Under the pieces are notes generated by a model. The model had not been told where the DNA came from, did no database searches, and saw nothing but the letters and a program-made list of their open reading frames with translations. The translations under genes and the position numbers were made by a program. A stretch of 64,000 bases of DNA. Origin: Paraliobacillus sp044383835 (GTDB lineage Bacteria > Bacillota > Bacilli > Bacillales > Amphibacillaceae). The stretch spans positions 1 through 64,000 of the forward strand of contig NZ_JBISEP010000002.1 of NCBI RefSeq assembly GCF_044383835.1, in the 5' to 3' direction. This document shows positions 45,431-54,461 of the stretch, piece by piece. The number at the start of each line of letters is the position of its first letter. Positions within the stretch are counted from its first letter, which is position 1.

Positions 45431-46870
45431 TTAAAGAATTGGTGATATTAATCTAGAAACAGATTCTTTAAAGCGAATCCATAGCGATCGTTTTTCATAT
45501 TCGGACAATGTCAACTCTGTTGAATTTTCGATATCCTTGTGATATTCATTCAACAATTGATTAGCTATTTTTTCACTATATAGAAAAGCATTCACTTCGA
45601 AATTCAAACGAAAACTTCGAACGTCTATATTCGCCGTACCGACAGAAGCAATTTTACCATCAACCACAATGGTTTTTGCATGTAAAAAGCCTTGTTGATA
45701 AATATAAATCTTCGCACCTGCTTCTAATAGCTCACCTACATAAGAATATGTTGCCCAATAAACAAATGGGTGATCCGGTTTATTCGGAATCATAACTCGC
45801 ACATCCACACCAGATAATACGGAAATCCGAATAGCATCTGCTAAGCTTTCATCTGGTATAAAATAAGGAGTTTGAATGTAAACGAATTTCTTCGCTTCCA
45901 TAATCATCTTTATATAACCATTTTTGATTTGTTCCCATTCTGAGTCAGGACCACTTGAAACGATCTGAATACCTACATCACCTTTAGGCTCTGATTTAAA
46001 ATATCTATCTTCATATAAAATATCATGTCGTGATGCTTGGTTCCAATCAAGAATGTAACGGGCTTGCATGTTACGAACAGATTCACCAAAAACTCTTAAA
46101 TGTGTATCACGCCAATAACCAAATTTTTTGCTAGCACCTAAGTATTCATCACCAATATTAAATCCACCAATGTAACCAATTTTCCCATCAATAATAGCTA
46201 GTTTCCGGTGATTCCGATGATTAATTTTAAAATTCACTTTTGGAATTAGTGGTGGAAAGAAAGATTCAACTTCTACCCCTGCATCTTTTAGCCTTCTTAT
46301 ATATTTTTTTCCGAGTCGTCTAGAGCCCATATCATCATATAAAAATCGTACTTTCACACCTTCACGTGCTTTTCTAGCTAACGTGTCTGCAATTCGTTGT
46401 CCTAAGTTATCGTTTCGTACAATATAATAAATAAGGTGAATATGATCTTTTGCTTGTTCCATATCAGCAATCAGTGCATCAAACTTTTTCTTCCCGTCTG
46501 TAAATATCTCGACTTCATTATCTTGTGTGAAAATAGCATCATCATTTCGTAGGTGTAGATATAATAAGTCCTCATATTCTTTTAAATTTTCTGGAATTGG
46601 AAAGCTTCCCTCTTTTATTAACTCCAATTGTACCTCTACCGCTTTTTGCACGCCTAGCCTGCTTTTGTTATCCCAGATAAACAACTTTTTATTACTCAGT
46701 TTTCTTCCAAAGATTAAATAAAGGAAAAATCCAAATAAAGGAATGAACGTAAGCACTAATAGCCACGCCCAAGCAGACGTCGCATTTTTGCGTTCCAAGA
46801 AAACAATCGCAAATGCTAAGAATATATTAAATAAAAGAATAAACCATAGCACAATTGTCGCTATATCCAA
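45431..46870 (-). CDS. cls: Cardiolipin synthase, ClsA type
   Basis: 479-residue membrane enzyme with two N-terminal helices (residues about 1-25 and 32-55) joined by LERKNATSAWAWLL, then two PLD domains. The catalytic motifs are NHRKLAIIDGKIGYIGGF and HAKTIVVDGKIASVGTANID. Major housekeeping cardiolipin synthase, second of two in the window. The start is TTG at 46870. It aligns with known Cls N-termini and lies 8-11 bases from GGAGGGAG, whereas a GTG at 46900 would lie at the -10/+1 region (TATAAT at about 46903-46908). High cardiolipin is common in salt-adapted Bacilli. Confidence 0.92.
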   Translation of the reverse strand: MDIATIVLWFILLFNIFLAFAIVFLERKNATSAWAWLLVLTFIPLFGFFLYLIFGRKLSNKKLFIWDNKSRLGVQKAVEVQLELIKEGSFPIPENLKEYEDLLYLHLRNDDAIFTQDNEVEIFTDGKKKFDALIADMEQAKDHIHLIYYIVRNDNLGQRIADTLARKAREGVKVRFLYDDMGSRRLGKKYIRRLKDAGVEVESFFPPLIPKVNFKINHRNHRKLAIIDGKIGYIGGFNIGDEYLGASKKFGYWRDTHLRVFGESVRNMQARYILDWNQASRHDILYEDRYFKSEPKGDVGIQIVSSGPDSEWEQIKNGYIKMIMEAKKFVYIQTPYFIPDESLADAIRISVLSGVDVRVMIPNKPDHPFVYWATYSYVGELLEAGAKIYIYQQGFLHAKTIVVDGKIASVGTANIDVRSFRLNFEVNAFLYSEKIANQLLNEYHKDIENSTELTLSEYEKRSLWIRFKESVSRLISPIL

Positions 46871-46952
46871 TATATCCACTCCCTCCATCTTCCTATTCAC
46901 TCATTATACCATTACGGTCAAAATATAGTTACTTTTTAGACTGTCAACAAAA

Positions 46953-46980
46953 AAGGAGGGTTTTGTTCTCCCCCCTTCTA
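46953..46980 (-). terminator. Small heat-shock gene terminator
   Basis: AAGGAGGG and CCCCCCTT (one mismatch) form a short hairpin at the stop of the Hsp20 gene. The minus strand continues into TTTTTGTTGAC. Confidence 0.6.
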
Positions 46981-47445
46981 ATCAATTTCGAGATGATCGT
47001 TTGATTTTATTTGTTTAGGCCCTCGCACTTCTAATACGCCATTACGAAATGATGCCTTTGCTGTTTTTTTATCTACTAAATATGGAAGTTGTACGATACG
47101 CTCCGCATATTGATGCTTTCTTTCACGATGATAATAATTTTTATTGTCGTCCATCTTTTTTGTTTCTTCATTATAATCTACCCTTATCTTAAGACGGTCA
47201 CCAATCGTATCAATATGAATAGCATCTCTCTTTACTCCAGGCAAATCAACTTGTGCAATCCACTCTGTTTCCGTTTCAAATACATCAATGGCCAAGCGTG
47301 ATGGTAAAGTACTTTTTTGTTGAAAAAAAGAATCGATTGCATTTAAAATATTATTCTTTGGTCGATTATAAAATAAATCATCCATTTTCCGAATAAAATC
47401 TTGCCCTGCTTCTACTAATTCGGACCTTTTATTCTGCTCATCCAT
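46978..47445 (-). CDS. Hsp20/alpha-crystallin small heat-shock protein
   Basis: 155-residue chaperone that holds unfolding proteins and passes them to ATP-dependent chaperones. The alpha-crystallin domain runs from about residue 55. It starts with TEWIAQVDLPGVKRDAIHID, includes IVQLPYLVDKKTAKASFRNG and ends in the conserved GVLEVRGPK. The N-terminal arm is polar. ATG at 47445 has AAGGTG 6 bases away; the longer frame (adding 55 residues) crosses the ribosome site. No CIRCE element is visible in the 155 bp upstream. Divergent from metY. Confidence 0.88.
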   Translation of the reverse strand: MDEQNKRSELVEAGQDFIRKMDDLFYNRPKNNILNAIDSFFQQKSTLPSRLAIDVFETETEWIAQVDLPGVKRDAIHIDTIGDRLKIRVDYNEETKKMDDNKNYYHRERKHQYAERIVQLPYLVDKKTAKASFRNGVLEVRGPKQIKSNDHLEID

Positions 47446-47551
47446 TTGGGTCACCTTCCTTACTTTAGCTACCATTAATATATGCTTGCTTTTATCAATT
47501 GTTATCAAAAAAATAAAACTAACTAAAAAGCCAGACTTTTCAAAAAATATA

Positions 47552-47580
47552 TTGACATATCTTTTTCGTTCACTTATAAT
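47552..47580 (+). promoter_or_regulatory. metY promoter
   Basis: TTGACA (47552-47557), 17-bp spacer, TATAAT (47575-47580): consensus sigma-A promoter about 20 bp ahead of the SAM riboswitch. Confidence 0.9.
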
Positions 47581-47600
47581 CCTTACTAACATATACATAT

Positions 47601-47709
47601 CTCTTATCAAGAGTGGCAGAGGGAATAGGCCCAGTGAAGCCCGGCAACCAGCAAGTTTTCTTGAAAAGGTGCCAAATCCTACAGGTGATTAATATCTGAT
47701 AGATAAGGG
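47601..47709 (+). ncRNA. SAM riboswitch (S-box, SAM-I)
   Basis: Closing stem CTTATC/GATAAG encloses the S-box core: AGAGTGGCAGAGGGA, GGCCCAGTGAAGCCCGGCAACC, with GGTGCCAAATCC and ACAGG later (each within the expected order). When S-adenosylmethionine is plentiful the aptamer closes and the downstream terminator forms, turning off metY. All core helices and the kink-turn GA pairs can be traced by eye. (The middle core segment is shown in part: GGCCCAGTGAAGCCCGGC then AACC.). Confidence 0.95.
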
Positions 47710-47728
47710 GAGGAAAACGAGCGTTTAG

Positions 47729-47761
47729 CCCTCTTCTTAACCGAAGAGGCTTTTTTATTTC
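47729..47761 (+). terminator. SAM-controlled terminator of metY leader
   Basis: CCTCTTC (about 47732-47738) and GAAGAGG (about 47745-47751) with loop TTAACC, followed by CTTTTTTATTT. It is the expression platform of the S-box and ends 55 bp before metY. Confidence 0.85.
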
Positions 47762-47816
47762 TTCTTCTCTTGCTCCATAGGGGTATGTTTCAATTCATTT
47801 CTAGGAGGTATTTACA

Positions 47817-49466
47817 ATGACAGAACGTTTTCAAGTTCAAGGAACAGAAACAACTTTATTACATGGTGGGCAGCAAGTTGATCCTACAACTGGATCAAGA
47901 GCAGTACCAATTTATCAAACAACATCTTATGTTTTTCGTGATACAGAGCATGCACAAAACTTATTTGCTCTAGCAGAACCAGGAAATATCTACTCACGAA
48001 TCATGAATCCTACAGTAGATGCTTTCGAGCAACGTATTGCTTTACTTGAAGATGGGGTTGCTGCTGTGGCAACAGCATCAGGAGCTTCAGCGATTACTTT
48101 AGCAATTTTAAACCTTGCACAATCTGGTGATGAAATAATTACAGATAGCAACTTATATGGAGGGACCTATAATTTATTCTCCAACACGTTACCCAAATAT
48201 GGTATTAATGTGAAGTTTGTTGATGGAACAGACCCAGACAACTTTCGATCTGCCATTACAGATAAAACAAAAGCAATTTTTGGTGAGGTCATAACAAATC
48301 CTTCATTAAATATATTCGATATTGAAGCTGTAGCAACTATTGCTCACGAAAATAATATTCCATTAATCATCGATAATACATTTGCAAGCCCCTATAGTTG
48401 CAAACCGATTACTTGGGGAGCAGACATTGTAATTCACTCTGCAACAAAGTGGATTGGTGGACATGGGACTACAATAGGTGGTGTTGTCGTTGACGGTGGA
48501 CGCTTCGACTGGAATCAAGATAAATTTCCAGGATTCATAGAACCTGACCATAGTTACAATGGTCTACGGTTTGGCATTGATGTTGGTCCACCAGCATTTG
48601 CAATTAAATTACGTGTACAGTTATTGCGCGATATCGGTCCTGCTTTAAGTCCTCAAAATGCATTTTATTTTTTACAAGGATTAGAAACATTACATTTGCG
48701 TGTGAACAAACATTCGGAAAACACTAAAAAAATAGCAACATACTTAGAGGCACACCCTCAAGTTGAATGGGTCAACTATCCAGGATTACCGTCTCATCCT
48801 TCACATGATTTAGCTGATAAATATCTTTCAGGAACATACGGCTCCATCATTACCTTTGGAATAAAAGGAGGGCGTGATACTGGTAGAAAAGTGATTGATA
48901 GTATTCAACTTTGGTCTCATGTAGCGAACGTGGGAGATGCAAAATCACTTATTATTCACCCTGCCTCAACGACACATCAACAATTAAATGAAGAAGAATT
49001 AAAGACTAGTGGCGTTACAGAAGAACTAATTCGCCTTTCTGTTGGGTTAGAATCTATTGATGATATTTTACAAGATTTAGATCAAGCAATCGCAAAAGCA
49101 ACCAATACTGAACCAACGATTCAATTTAACGAAGAAGATGCCATTCAATGGGCATTCTCATCACCATTTGCAAGAGAAGCAGAAGGCTTACGATTAAAGA
49201 ATATTGTAGTTGCTGGACAAAGTGAAGGGGATGAGGCATTAGCTAAGCTTCACCAATTGGGCTATAACATTGTACCTTTATCAGAGAACGAACAACCAAT
49301 TGATGTGTTGTATGTACCAGAAGATAATTTAATTAAAGAGATTCCGACTGATACAACAATTGTTTGGTTTGAAAAATCATCCACACTATCGGACAGTAGT
49401 GACTCAATTATCATTGAAAATCGGTGCCCTTTTGCAGAGGCAAATCGTATTCGTCTTAATCGATAA
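47817..49466 (+). CDS. metY: O-acetylhomoserine sulfhydrylase with C-terminal CoA-binding-like domain
   Basis: PLP enzyme that makes homocysteine from O-acetylhomoserine and sulfide. Residues 1 to about 428 are a complete MetY domain with PLP lysine K211 (SATKWIGGHG), TGSRAVPIYQTTSY and IHPASTTHQQ. Unlike ordinary MetY (about 430 residues) it continues to 549. After a linker (AIQWAFSSPFAREAEG), KNIVVAGQSEGDEALAKL, LGYNIVPLSE and ENRCPFAEANRIRL resemble a shortened CoA_binding (YccU-like) Rossmann domain. Its G-rich first loop is reduced, so CoA binding is doubtful. Controlled by an upstream SAM riboswitch. AGGAGG is 8 bases from the ATG. Confidence 0.92.
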   Translation: MTERFQVQGTETTLLHGGQQVDPTTGSRAVPIYQTTSYVFRDTEHAQNLFALAEPGNIYSRIMNPTVDAFEQRIALLEDGVAAVATASGASAITLAILNLAQSGDEIITDSNLYGGTYNLFSNTLPKYGINVKFVDGTDPDNFRSAITDKTKAIFGEVITNPSLNIFDIEAVATIAHENNIPLIIDNTFASPYSCKPITWGADIVIHSATKWIGGHGTTIGGVVVDGGRFDWNQDKFPGFIEPDHSYNGLRFGIDVGPPAFAIKLRVQLLRDIGPALSPQNAFYFLQGLETLHLRVNKHSENTKKIATYLEAHPQVEWVNYPGLPSHPSHDLADKYLSGTYGSIITFGIKGGRDTGRKVIDSIQLWSHVANVGDAKSLIIHPASTTHQQLNEEELKTSGVTEELIRLSVGLESIDDILQDLDQAIAKATNTEPTIQFNEEDAIQWAFSSPFAREAEGLRLKNIVVAGQSEGDEALAKLHQLGYNIVPLSENEQPIDVLYVPEDNLIKEIPTDTTIVWFEKSSTLSDSSDSIIIENRCPFAEANRIRLNR

Positions 49467-49491
49467 AACATAACATATACACTTATTTGAT

Positions 49492-49530
49492 AAATAGACA
49501 TACCTTGCTTAGGTATGTCTATTTATTTCT
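49492..49530 (+). terminator. metY terminator
   Basis: AAATAGACATACC (49492-49504) and GGTATGTCTATTT (49512-49524): perfect 13-bp stem with a 7-nt loop and ATTTCT after it. Confidence 0.85.
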
Positions 49531-49685
49531 GTAAACGGAATGGTTATAACTATTGCTAAATCATTGTTTACTGCCATATAATAAACTAATAATGCTTTGT
49601 AAAGACTATTCTACATCGATGGTTTATGAAAACAAACAAACGGGAATAGTGTAGCATTCATTTTTTTAAAATAGGTGTGAGCATA

Positions 49686-50612
49686 ATGAGCAAAAAGAAA
49701 CGCTGGATTATTTTTGGTGGAGTAACAGCTACTTTGTTAACAGCTACTGTTTTGTTTATTTGGTTCAAAACGGACTATTCAAATGAAACAGCAAACATAG
49801 AATCAAGAAAAAACATCAAACAAGTAATTGAACAAGTACAAGAAAAAGACGAAGAAATGAAGCGTGAAAAAAACAATTTTTCATCCAGTATAAAAAATGC
49901 TGTAGAAAATACGATTGGCTTATTTGTTCGTAACAATTATAATATAGTAGCTATTGGTGATTCCTTAACGCAGGGTGTTGGGGACTTGACAAACAATGGG
50001 GGATACGTTGGTGTTATCGAAGACAATTTGTCAGACAAAGCACATCCGATTACAATTGAGAATTATGGAAAGCGTGGAAATCGATCAGATCAGTTACTTA
50101 CAAGATTAGAGGATGAGCATATTCAATCATCTATCGAAAAAGCCGACATGATTTTACTGACCATTGGTGCCAATGACATTATGAAAGTCGTTAAGTCTAA
50201 TGTGATGAATCTTCAAGAAGAGCCGTTTGAACAGGCAAGGAAAGCTTATAAAACACGGCTACAAGCAATTTTTAATACGATTTTAGAGCTTAGTCCTGAT
50301 GCTAATATTTATTTAATTGGATTTTTCAATCCATTTGAAGGCTACTTTGAGGATATAGAGGAATTGGAATCTATTCTTACAAACTGGAATCAGACTGGAA
50401 GAGAGCTTACACTAAATGATCCTCAATTACATTACATTCCGACAAAAGATCTGTTTCAATTAAAAAATGTTGATTTATTGGCAGATGATAACTTTCACCC
50501 AAATACAACTGGGTATACTTTAATCGGTGAGCGCGTCCTTACTTATATTCGACCTACTATTGAAACAGCAAAGAAAGAAAAAGAACAACAAAATGAAATA
50601 ACACAAGAATAA
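49686..50612 (+). CDS. Membrane-anchored SGNH/GDSL hydrolase (YpmR-like)
   Basis: 308-residue esterase/lipase of the SGNH fold, held outside by an N-terminal helix (residues 8-27). Block I VAIGDSLTQGVGD carries the nucleophile Ser, block III TIGANDIMKV the Asn, and block V DDNFHPNTTGY the Asp-His pair. It probably deacylates a cell-wall or lipid ester. The start is ATG at 49686, 8 bases from AGGTG. It is followed 30 bp later by the ypmS-like gene, the same pair as ypmR-ypmS in B. subtilis, so they are likely one operon. Confidence 0.88.
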   Translation: MSKKKRWIIFGGVTATLLTATVLFIWFKTDYSNETANIESRKNIKQVIEQVQEKDEEMKREKNNFSSSIKNAVENTIGLFVRNNYNIVAIGDSLTQGVGDLTNNGGYVGVIEDNLSDKAHPITIENYGKRGNRSDQLLTRLEDEHIQSSIEKADMILLTIGANDIMKVVKSNVMNLQEEPFEQARKAYKTRLQAIFNTILELSPDANIYLIGFFNPFEGYFEDIEELESILTNWNQTGRELTLNDPQLHYIPTKDLFQLKNVDLLADDNFHPNTTGYTLIGERVLTYIRPTIETAKKEKEQQNEITQE

Positions 50613-50642
50613 TTCGTTTTAGAAAGGTGTTTAATGTAAACA

Positions 50643-51248
50643 ATGGAACAAAAGACACAACGGCATTGGAAAAAGCTATTTATTGGCTTATTAAGCATAA
50701 ATCTGTTTATTTTTATGGTACTATTTATCTTACTATTTTCACCTACTCCAAAAGCGCCAACTGTACCTGAACATTCAGCAGAAGAACAAGCTGGAGCAGA
50801 ATTTACTGTGCATTCAAGTAAAGAAAATTTAAGTCAGCTCGTCAATGGTTATTTAGATGAAGCATTGAATGATAAAAAAGGAAAATACTCTGTTCAATTT
50901 GAAGAAGATGTTCAATTCCATGGTTCTGTTCAAGCCTTTAACAAAGACATTCCTGTCTCCATTAGCATGGAGCCAATTGTGCAAGAAAATGGTGATTTAA
51001 TTTTACAACAAAAAGAGATGTCGTTAGGACTATTGTTACTACCAAAAAATAAAATATTAGAATATGTGGAAAAACAGGTAGATTTACCTGAATGGATCAT
51101 CATAGACCCAGCTAATGAACGAATTCATGTCACAGTAACACAAATGGATATTAAAAGTAATTTTAATGTCCGCATTCAACAATTTGATTTAGAAAATAAT
51201 CGATTATCATTTCGGATTAAAGTTCCTACTGAAACGTTAGGATTTTAA
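50643..51248 (+). CDS. ypmS: YpmS family membrane-anchored protein
   Basis: 201-residue protein of the YpmS/DUF2140 family: an N-terminal helix (residues 12-32) and an extracellular beta-rich domain. Family stretches seen are NLSQLVNGYLDEALN, FHGSVQAFNKDIPVSI and the ending FRIKVPTETLG. Function is unknown. It is always paired with the YpmR hydrolase, so it may help that enzyme reach its substrate (inference). The ribosome site AAAGGTG is 13 bases from the ATG, longer than usual. No other in-frame start is available because TAA precedes it by one codon. Confidence 0.88.
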   Translation: MEQKTQRHWKKLFIGLLSINLFIFMVLFILLFSPTPKAPTVPEHSAEEQAGAEFTVHSSKENLSQLVNGYLDEALNDKKGKYSVQFEEDVQFHGSVQAFNKDIPVSISMEPIVQENGDLILQQKEMSLGLLLLPKNKILEYVEKQVDLPEWIIIDPANERIHVTVTQMDIKSNFNVRIQQFDLENNRLSFRIKVPTETLGF

Positions 51249-51256
51249 TGCATTAT

Positions 51257-51303
51257 AAAGAAAGGCAGGTTTATTTACTACATGAATAAACCTGCCTTTC
51301 TTT
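51257..51303. terminator. Strong bidirectional terminator, ypmS / lia locus
   Basis: Perfect 19-bp inverted repeat: AAAGAAAGGCAGGTTTATT (51257-51275) and AATAAACCTGCCTTTCTTT (51285-51303), 9-nt loop. It separates the convergent ypmS and lia transcripts. Confidence 0.9.
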
Positions 51304-51330
51304 ACTGTATACGTTGGCCAATCACTATGA

Positions 51331-52191
51331 CTATTCATTTACTACTTCAATTTCTCCAATGTCACTCCGTACATCCATTAGTGGACCATCTGTTCCAACT
51401 TCTAGATAAACATCTCCATCATTATTCTCTCCTCGATCTTGCCTTATTCCCGATGTATATACAGACCCTATATCACTCGTTAAATCCATTCGAAATGCTT
51501 TAGGCATCTGTTGAATAGCAACTTCAACGTCACCTATATCCGATTCGATTACAACATCGTCTTCCCATTTCATTAGTTCAAGAGATATTTCACCTACATC
51601 ACTAAGAATATCGTATCTACCCACTCCATCAGAAATATGAATATCACCTACGTTTGTTTCTACATCAGCTTGGGATGTCTTTGTGTTTTCCATTTCAACG
51701 TCACCGACATCACTCGTTATGTTTACGGTAGAAAAATCACCATAGTTTACTGAAATATCTGCTACATTTGAATCTAATGATAGCTTCTCAAAATGTTTAT
51801 CTGGTAATTGTAAAACTAAACGCAACTGTCGATTATTTTGGAACGGCAAGATGGAAAAGTTAAACCACCATTTATTACTTTGATTTAACTTAATAAACAG
51901 CTTATGATTCTCATGATAAACTTGATAGTCTAATTTCTTTTTTTGTTGTTTATTCATATATCCAGTTAATAAAACGTGTATCGAATCATCTGAACTTTTT
52001 TCAATTTCAAAATCTACTACATCCACATCAATATCTAATTGATTAATGGTATTCGAATGAAAATCAGTAGCATCCATCAATTGCTCTTTATTACCAAAAG
52101 AAAAAATCTCATTTCTAAAAATAAAAACACCGATTAAACCAATTAAACCTGTTATAAGTGCAATACTTGCAATTTTTTTCAAAGCATTCAC
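51331..52191 (-). CDS. DUF4097 (LiaG-like) membrane-anchored beta-helix protein
   Basis: 286-residue protein with one N-terminal helix (residues 7-25) and an extracellular repeat domain. In the C-terminal half, short strands recur around D-V-G-D/E motifs: NVADISVN, SDVGDVEME, TNVGDIHIS, SDVGEISLE, SDIGDVEVA and SDIGSVYTS. This is the right-handed beta-helix pattern of DUF4097 proteins such as LiaG. Role unknown; relatives accompany envelope-stress systems. Its start overlaps the DUF1700 stop by 4 bp. It is last in the operon, whereas LiaG stands before LiaF in B. subtilis. Confidence 0.85.
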   Translation of the reverse strand: MNALKKIASIALITGLIGLIGVFIFRNEIFSFGNKEQLMDATDFHSNTINQLDIDVDVVDFEIEKSSDDSIHVLLTGYMNKQQKKKLDYQVYHENHKLFIKLNQSNKWWFNFSILPFQNNRQLRLVLQLPDKHFEKLSLDSNVADISVNYGDFSTVNITSDVGDVEMENTKTSQADVETNVGDIHISDGVGRYDILSDVGEISLELMKWEDDVVIESDIGDVEVAIQQMPKAFRMDLTSDIGSVYTSGIRQDRGENNDGDVYLEVGTDGPLMDVRSDIGEIEVVNE

Positions 52192-52775
52192 CCCCTAATT
52201 ACATTTATATTCCATTTTATGTAGCCTTTTACTGCAATAAATAAAGCCTTTGTTACATAGATCATTAAAATGATAAACAAAACTCCTATACTAACCAAGG
52301 TAAGGATAATAAAAAACTCTGGCAATATAGTTGAAATCGTTGTTAGCTGACGCCAAAATAGAGATATAATCCACGCAATTGGTGCCAAAGAAAATCCAAC
52401 TGCTATTGCACAAACACTAAGCCAGACAGCAAATAATGCAATAGCTGGTCCAAGTACAACTACTACATTAAAAACAATAAGAATAAGTGCAAAAATCAAT
52501 GAACGCATTGGGCTACGTGATGTGTTCGAAGAAGCGTGTACAACTTGTTTATTCTCTTTCTCTTGAGAAAAATGGCTCATGTTGCAATCAGCTATACGTT
52601 TTTGGGCAATCAAACGTGGTGTGCCAAGCTCAAGAATAATAGATTGTTCGTCTTTTCCATCTATTTCAGCAATTTTAAAAATATCTTCATAGTCTTGTAA
52701 AATATCATTTCGATCATGACTTGACAATTCTCTCAAATGATAGGCAAGTTCTTTCATAAAGTTTTGCTTATCCAT
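52188..52775 (-). CDS. DUF1700/HAAS-domain membrane protein
   Basis: 195-residue protein. The N-terminal 70 residues form the helical HAAS domain (FMKELAYHLRELSSHDRNDI and DEQSIILELGTPRLIAQ). It is followed by a linker and four hydrophobic helices (about residues 90-190). HAAS proteins usually pair with DUF4097 proteins and a PadR-type regulator; here the partner regulator is LiaRS. Probably cytoplasmic sensing or scaffolding at the membrane (inference). Starts 2 bp after the liaR stop, with GAGGGGG as ribosome site. Confidence 0.85.
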   Translation of the reverse strand: MDKQNFMKELAYHLRELSSHDRNDILQDYEDIFKIAEIDGKDEQSIILELGTPRLIAQKRIADCNMSHFSQEKENKQVVHASSNTSRSPMRSLIFALILIVFNVVVVLGPAIALFAVWLSVCAIAVGFSLAPIAWIISLFWRQLTTISTILPEFFIILTLVSIGVLFIILMIYVTKALFIAVKGYIKWNINVIRG

Positions 52776-52777
52776 AT

Positions 52778-53416
52778 CTATTCCCCCTCAATCAATTTAT
52801 GTTGGTAGGCATAGATTGCTGCTTGTGTTCTATCTTGCACTTCTAATTTGCTTAAAATATTACTTACATGAACTTTAGTAGTCTTGAGTGCAATATATAG
52901 TTGATCGGCAATTTCCTGATTTGTCTTTCCCTGCGCGATGAGCAGCAATACTTCCTGTTCTCTTGCTGTTAATGTATCATGACGTTCTGTTTCCCTCTTT
53001 GTGCGCATTCTTGTTAATACTTTATTAGTGACTTCTGTTTCAAAGATGGATTCTCCTTGATACGTGCTCCGAATTGCCTTCGCTATTTCACTAGCTTTCG
53101 AGGTCTTCAAGACATAACTAGTGGCTCCAGCCTCTAACGCAGGATAGACTTTATCATCATCGATAAAACTTGTAACCATTAATATTTTTGCTTCTGGCCA
53201 TGCTTGGATAATTTCCTTCGTTGCTTGAATACCATCCATTTCATCCATGACAATATCCATTAAAATTACATCTGGTCGAAGTTTAAGTGCAAGTTCTACA
53301 GCCTTTAATCCATTATCGGCTTCAGCTATTACTTCAATATCTGACTGTGTTGCCAAATAAGTACTCACACCAATACGAACCATTTCATGATCATCCACAA
53401 ATAATACTTTAATCAT
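52778..53416 (-). CDS. liaR: LiaR response regulator
   Basis: 212-residue NarL/FixJ-type transcription factor of the cell-envelope stress response. The receiver domain has D8-D9 (FVDDHEMVR) and phospho-acceptor D54 (ILMDIVMDEMDG). The LuxR-type helix-turn-helix (about residues 147-208) contains LTAREQEVLLLIAQGKTNQE. Phosphorylated LiaR activates liaI-liaH in B. subtilis. ATG at 53416 is 6 bases after GAAGGTG; its start overlaps the liaS stop by 8 bp, indicating coupling. Confidence 0.94.
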   Translation of the reverse strand: MIKVLFVDDHEMVRIGVSTYLATQSDIEVIAEADNGLKAVELALKLRPDVILMDIVMDEMDGIQATKEIIQAWPEAKILMVTSFIDDDKVYPALEAGATSYVLKTSKASEIAKAIRSTYQGESIFETEVTNKVLTRMRTKRETERHDTLTAREQEVLLLIAQGKTNQEIADQLYIALKTTKVHVSNILSKLEVQDRTQAAIYAYQHKLIEGE

Positions 53417-54461
53417 TTCCATCACCTTCTACGTCTATAATCGGAACTCTAACTTCTATTCTTGTACCTTTATTAGGTACACTAACGATACGTAATTTGC
53501 CACCAATTTCTGCTGCACGTTCTGACATATTTGCTAATCCATAGGAGCTGGATTGTTTTTCTTCAAGATTAAAACCAATACCATCATCTAATACACGTAA
53601 GATCACAGCGTACTCCCGTCTAATTAAAAGAATATCAATTGCGGTAGCTTTCGCATGTCGTAATGCATTAGATACTGCTTCTTGTAGCATGCGAAACAAA
53701 TGGTCTTCCACTCCTGAACTTAAGGATACATCTTCCACTTGCCAATGCATTTCAATCGGAATTTTTTGATCTAGCTCTTCCAATAATTGATCCATACCCA
53801 TTTTCAATGAATTATCTTTTAGAGCAATTGGTCTCAAGTGTAGCAATAATGCTCGCATTTCTAATTGTGCTTGCTGAATCATCGTTTCCACTTGTTGTAG
53901 TGGTTTACTTATTTCCTCTGTTTTTGAAATAGCCATTTCATTCATAGCAGAAACAAGCATTGATGCTGCGAAAAGTTCCTGACTTACAGAGTCATGTAGC
54001 TCTCTTGCTAAGCGATTTCTCTCTTCTATAATGACCTCTTCTATTTTTTCTTGTTGATTTTCTACTCGTTCACTTATTAGTTTTTGTGTTCGTATCGTTT
54101 GTTCTTGAATATACAATTGCACTTTTTTCATTTGAACCATTACGTAGTCAACGTCTTCCAACGGACCATCATACCTAGTTATCACATCTGTATTAGAATT
54201 TTCCAGATCATTTAATCCTCTTTCAATTGCCTCTAATTGATTTCTTCCAAAAACACCAATCATAAAACCAGTGCTAGCTCCGAACATTAAGCTCACTAAT
54301 AAAACAAATAAAATAAATGGGATCTTCCAAAAAGCATACTCCCATACTTCTAACCAATTTTGTACAGGATACATTAGAAAAAAGATCGTCAATAATAAAA
54401 TTGTCAGTAACACAGAAAGGAGCATTCCAATAATAATTGAACGACTAATCATTGTTTTCAC
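53409..54461 (-). CDS. liaS: LiaS sensor histidine kinase
   Basis: 350-residue membrane kinase, partner of LiaR. Two helices (residues about 9-31 and 46-71) with a very short outside loop make it an intramembrane-sensing kinase. It has a HAMP-like linker, a coiled coil, the HisKA_3 box with H156 (RNRLARELHDSVSQELFAAS), and an ATPase domain with DDGIGFN. GTG start 8 bases after GAGGTG; it overlaps the liaF stop by 4 bp (GTGA). LiaF holds it inactive without stress (known for B. subtilis). Confidence 0.94.
   Translation of the reverse strand: MKTMISRSIIIGMLLSVLLTILLLTIFFLMYPVQNWLEVWEYAFWKIPFILFVLLVSLMFGASTGFMIGVFGRNQLEAIERGLNDLENSNTDVITRYDGPLEDVDYVMVQMKKVQLYIQEQTIRTQKLISERVENQQEKIEEVIIEERNRLARELHDSVSQELFAASMLVSAMNEMAISKTEEISKPLQQVETMIQQAQLEMRALLLHLRPIALKDNSLKMGMDQLLEELDQKIPIEMHWQVEDVSLSSGVEDHLFRMLQEAVSNALRHAKATAIDILLIRREYAVILRVLDDGIGFNLEEKQSSSYGLANMSERAAEIGGKLRIVSVPNKGTRIEVRVPIIDVEGDGND

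Noticed and set aside
47446..47610. 55-residue N-terminal extension of the small heat-shock protein
   Set aside because: It would run through the AAGGTG site and into the metY promoter region on the other strand; the conserved arm begins at ATG 47445.
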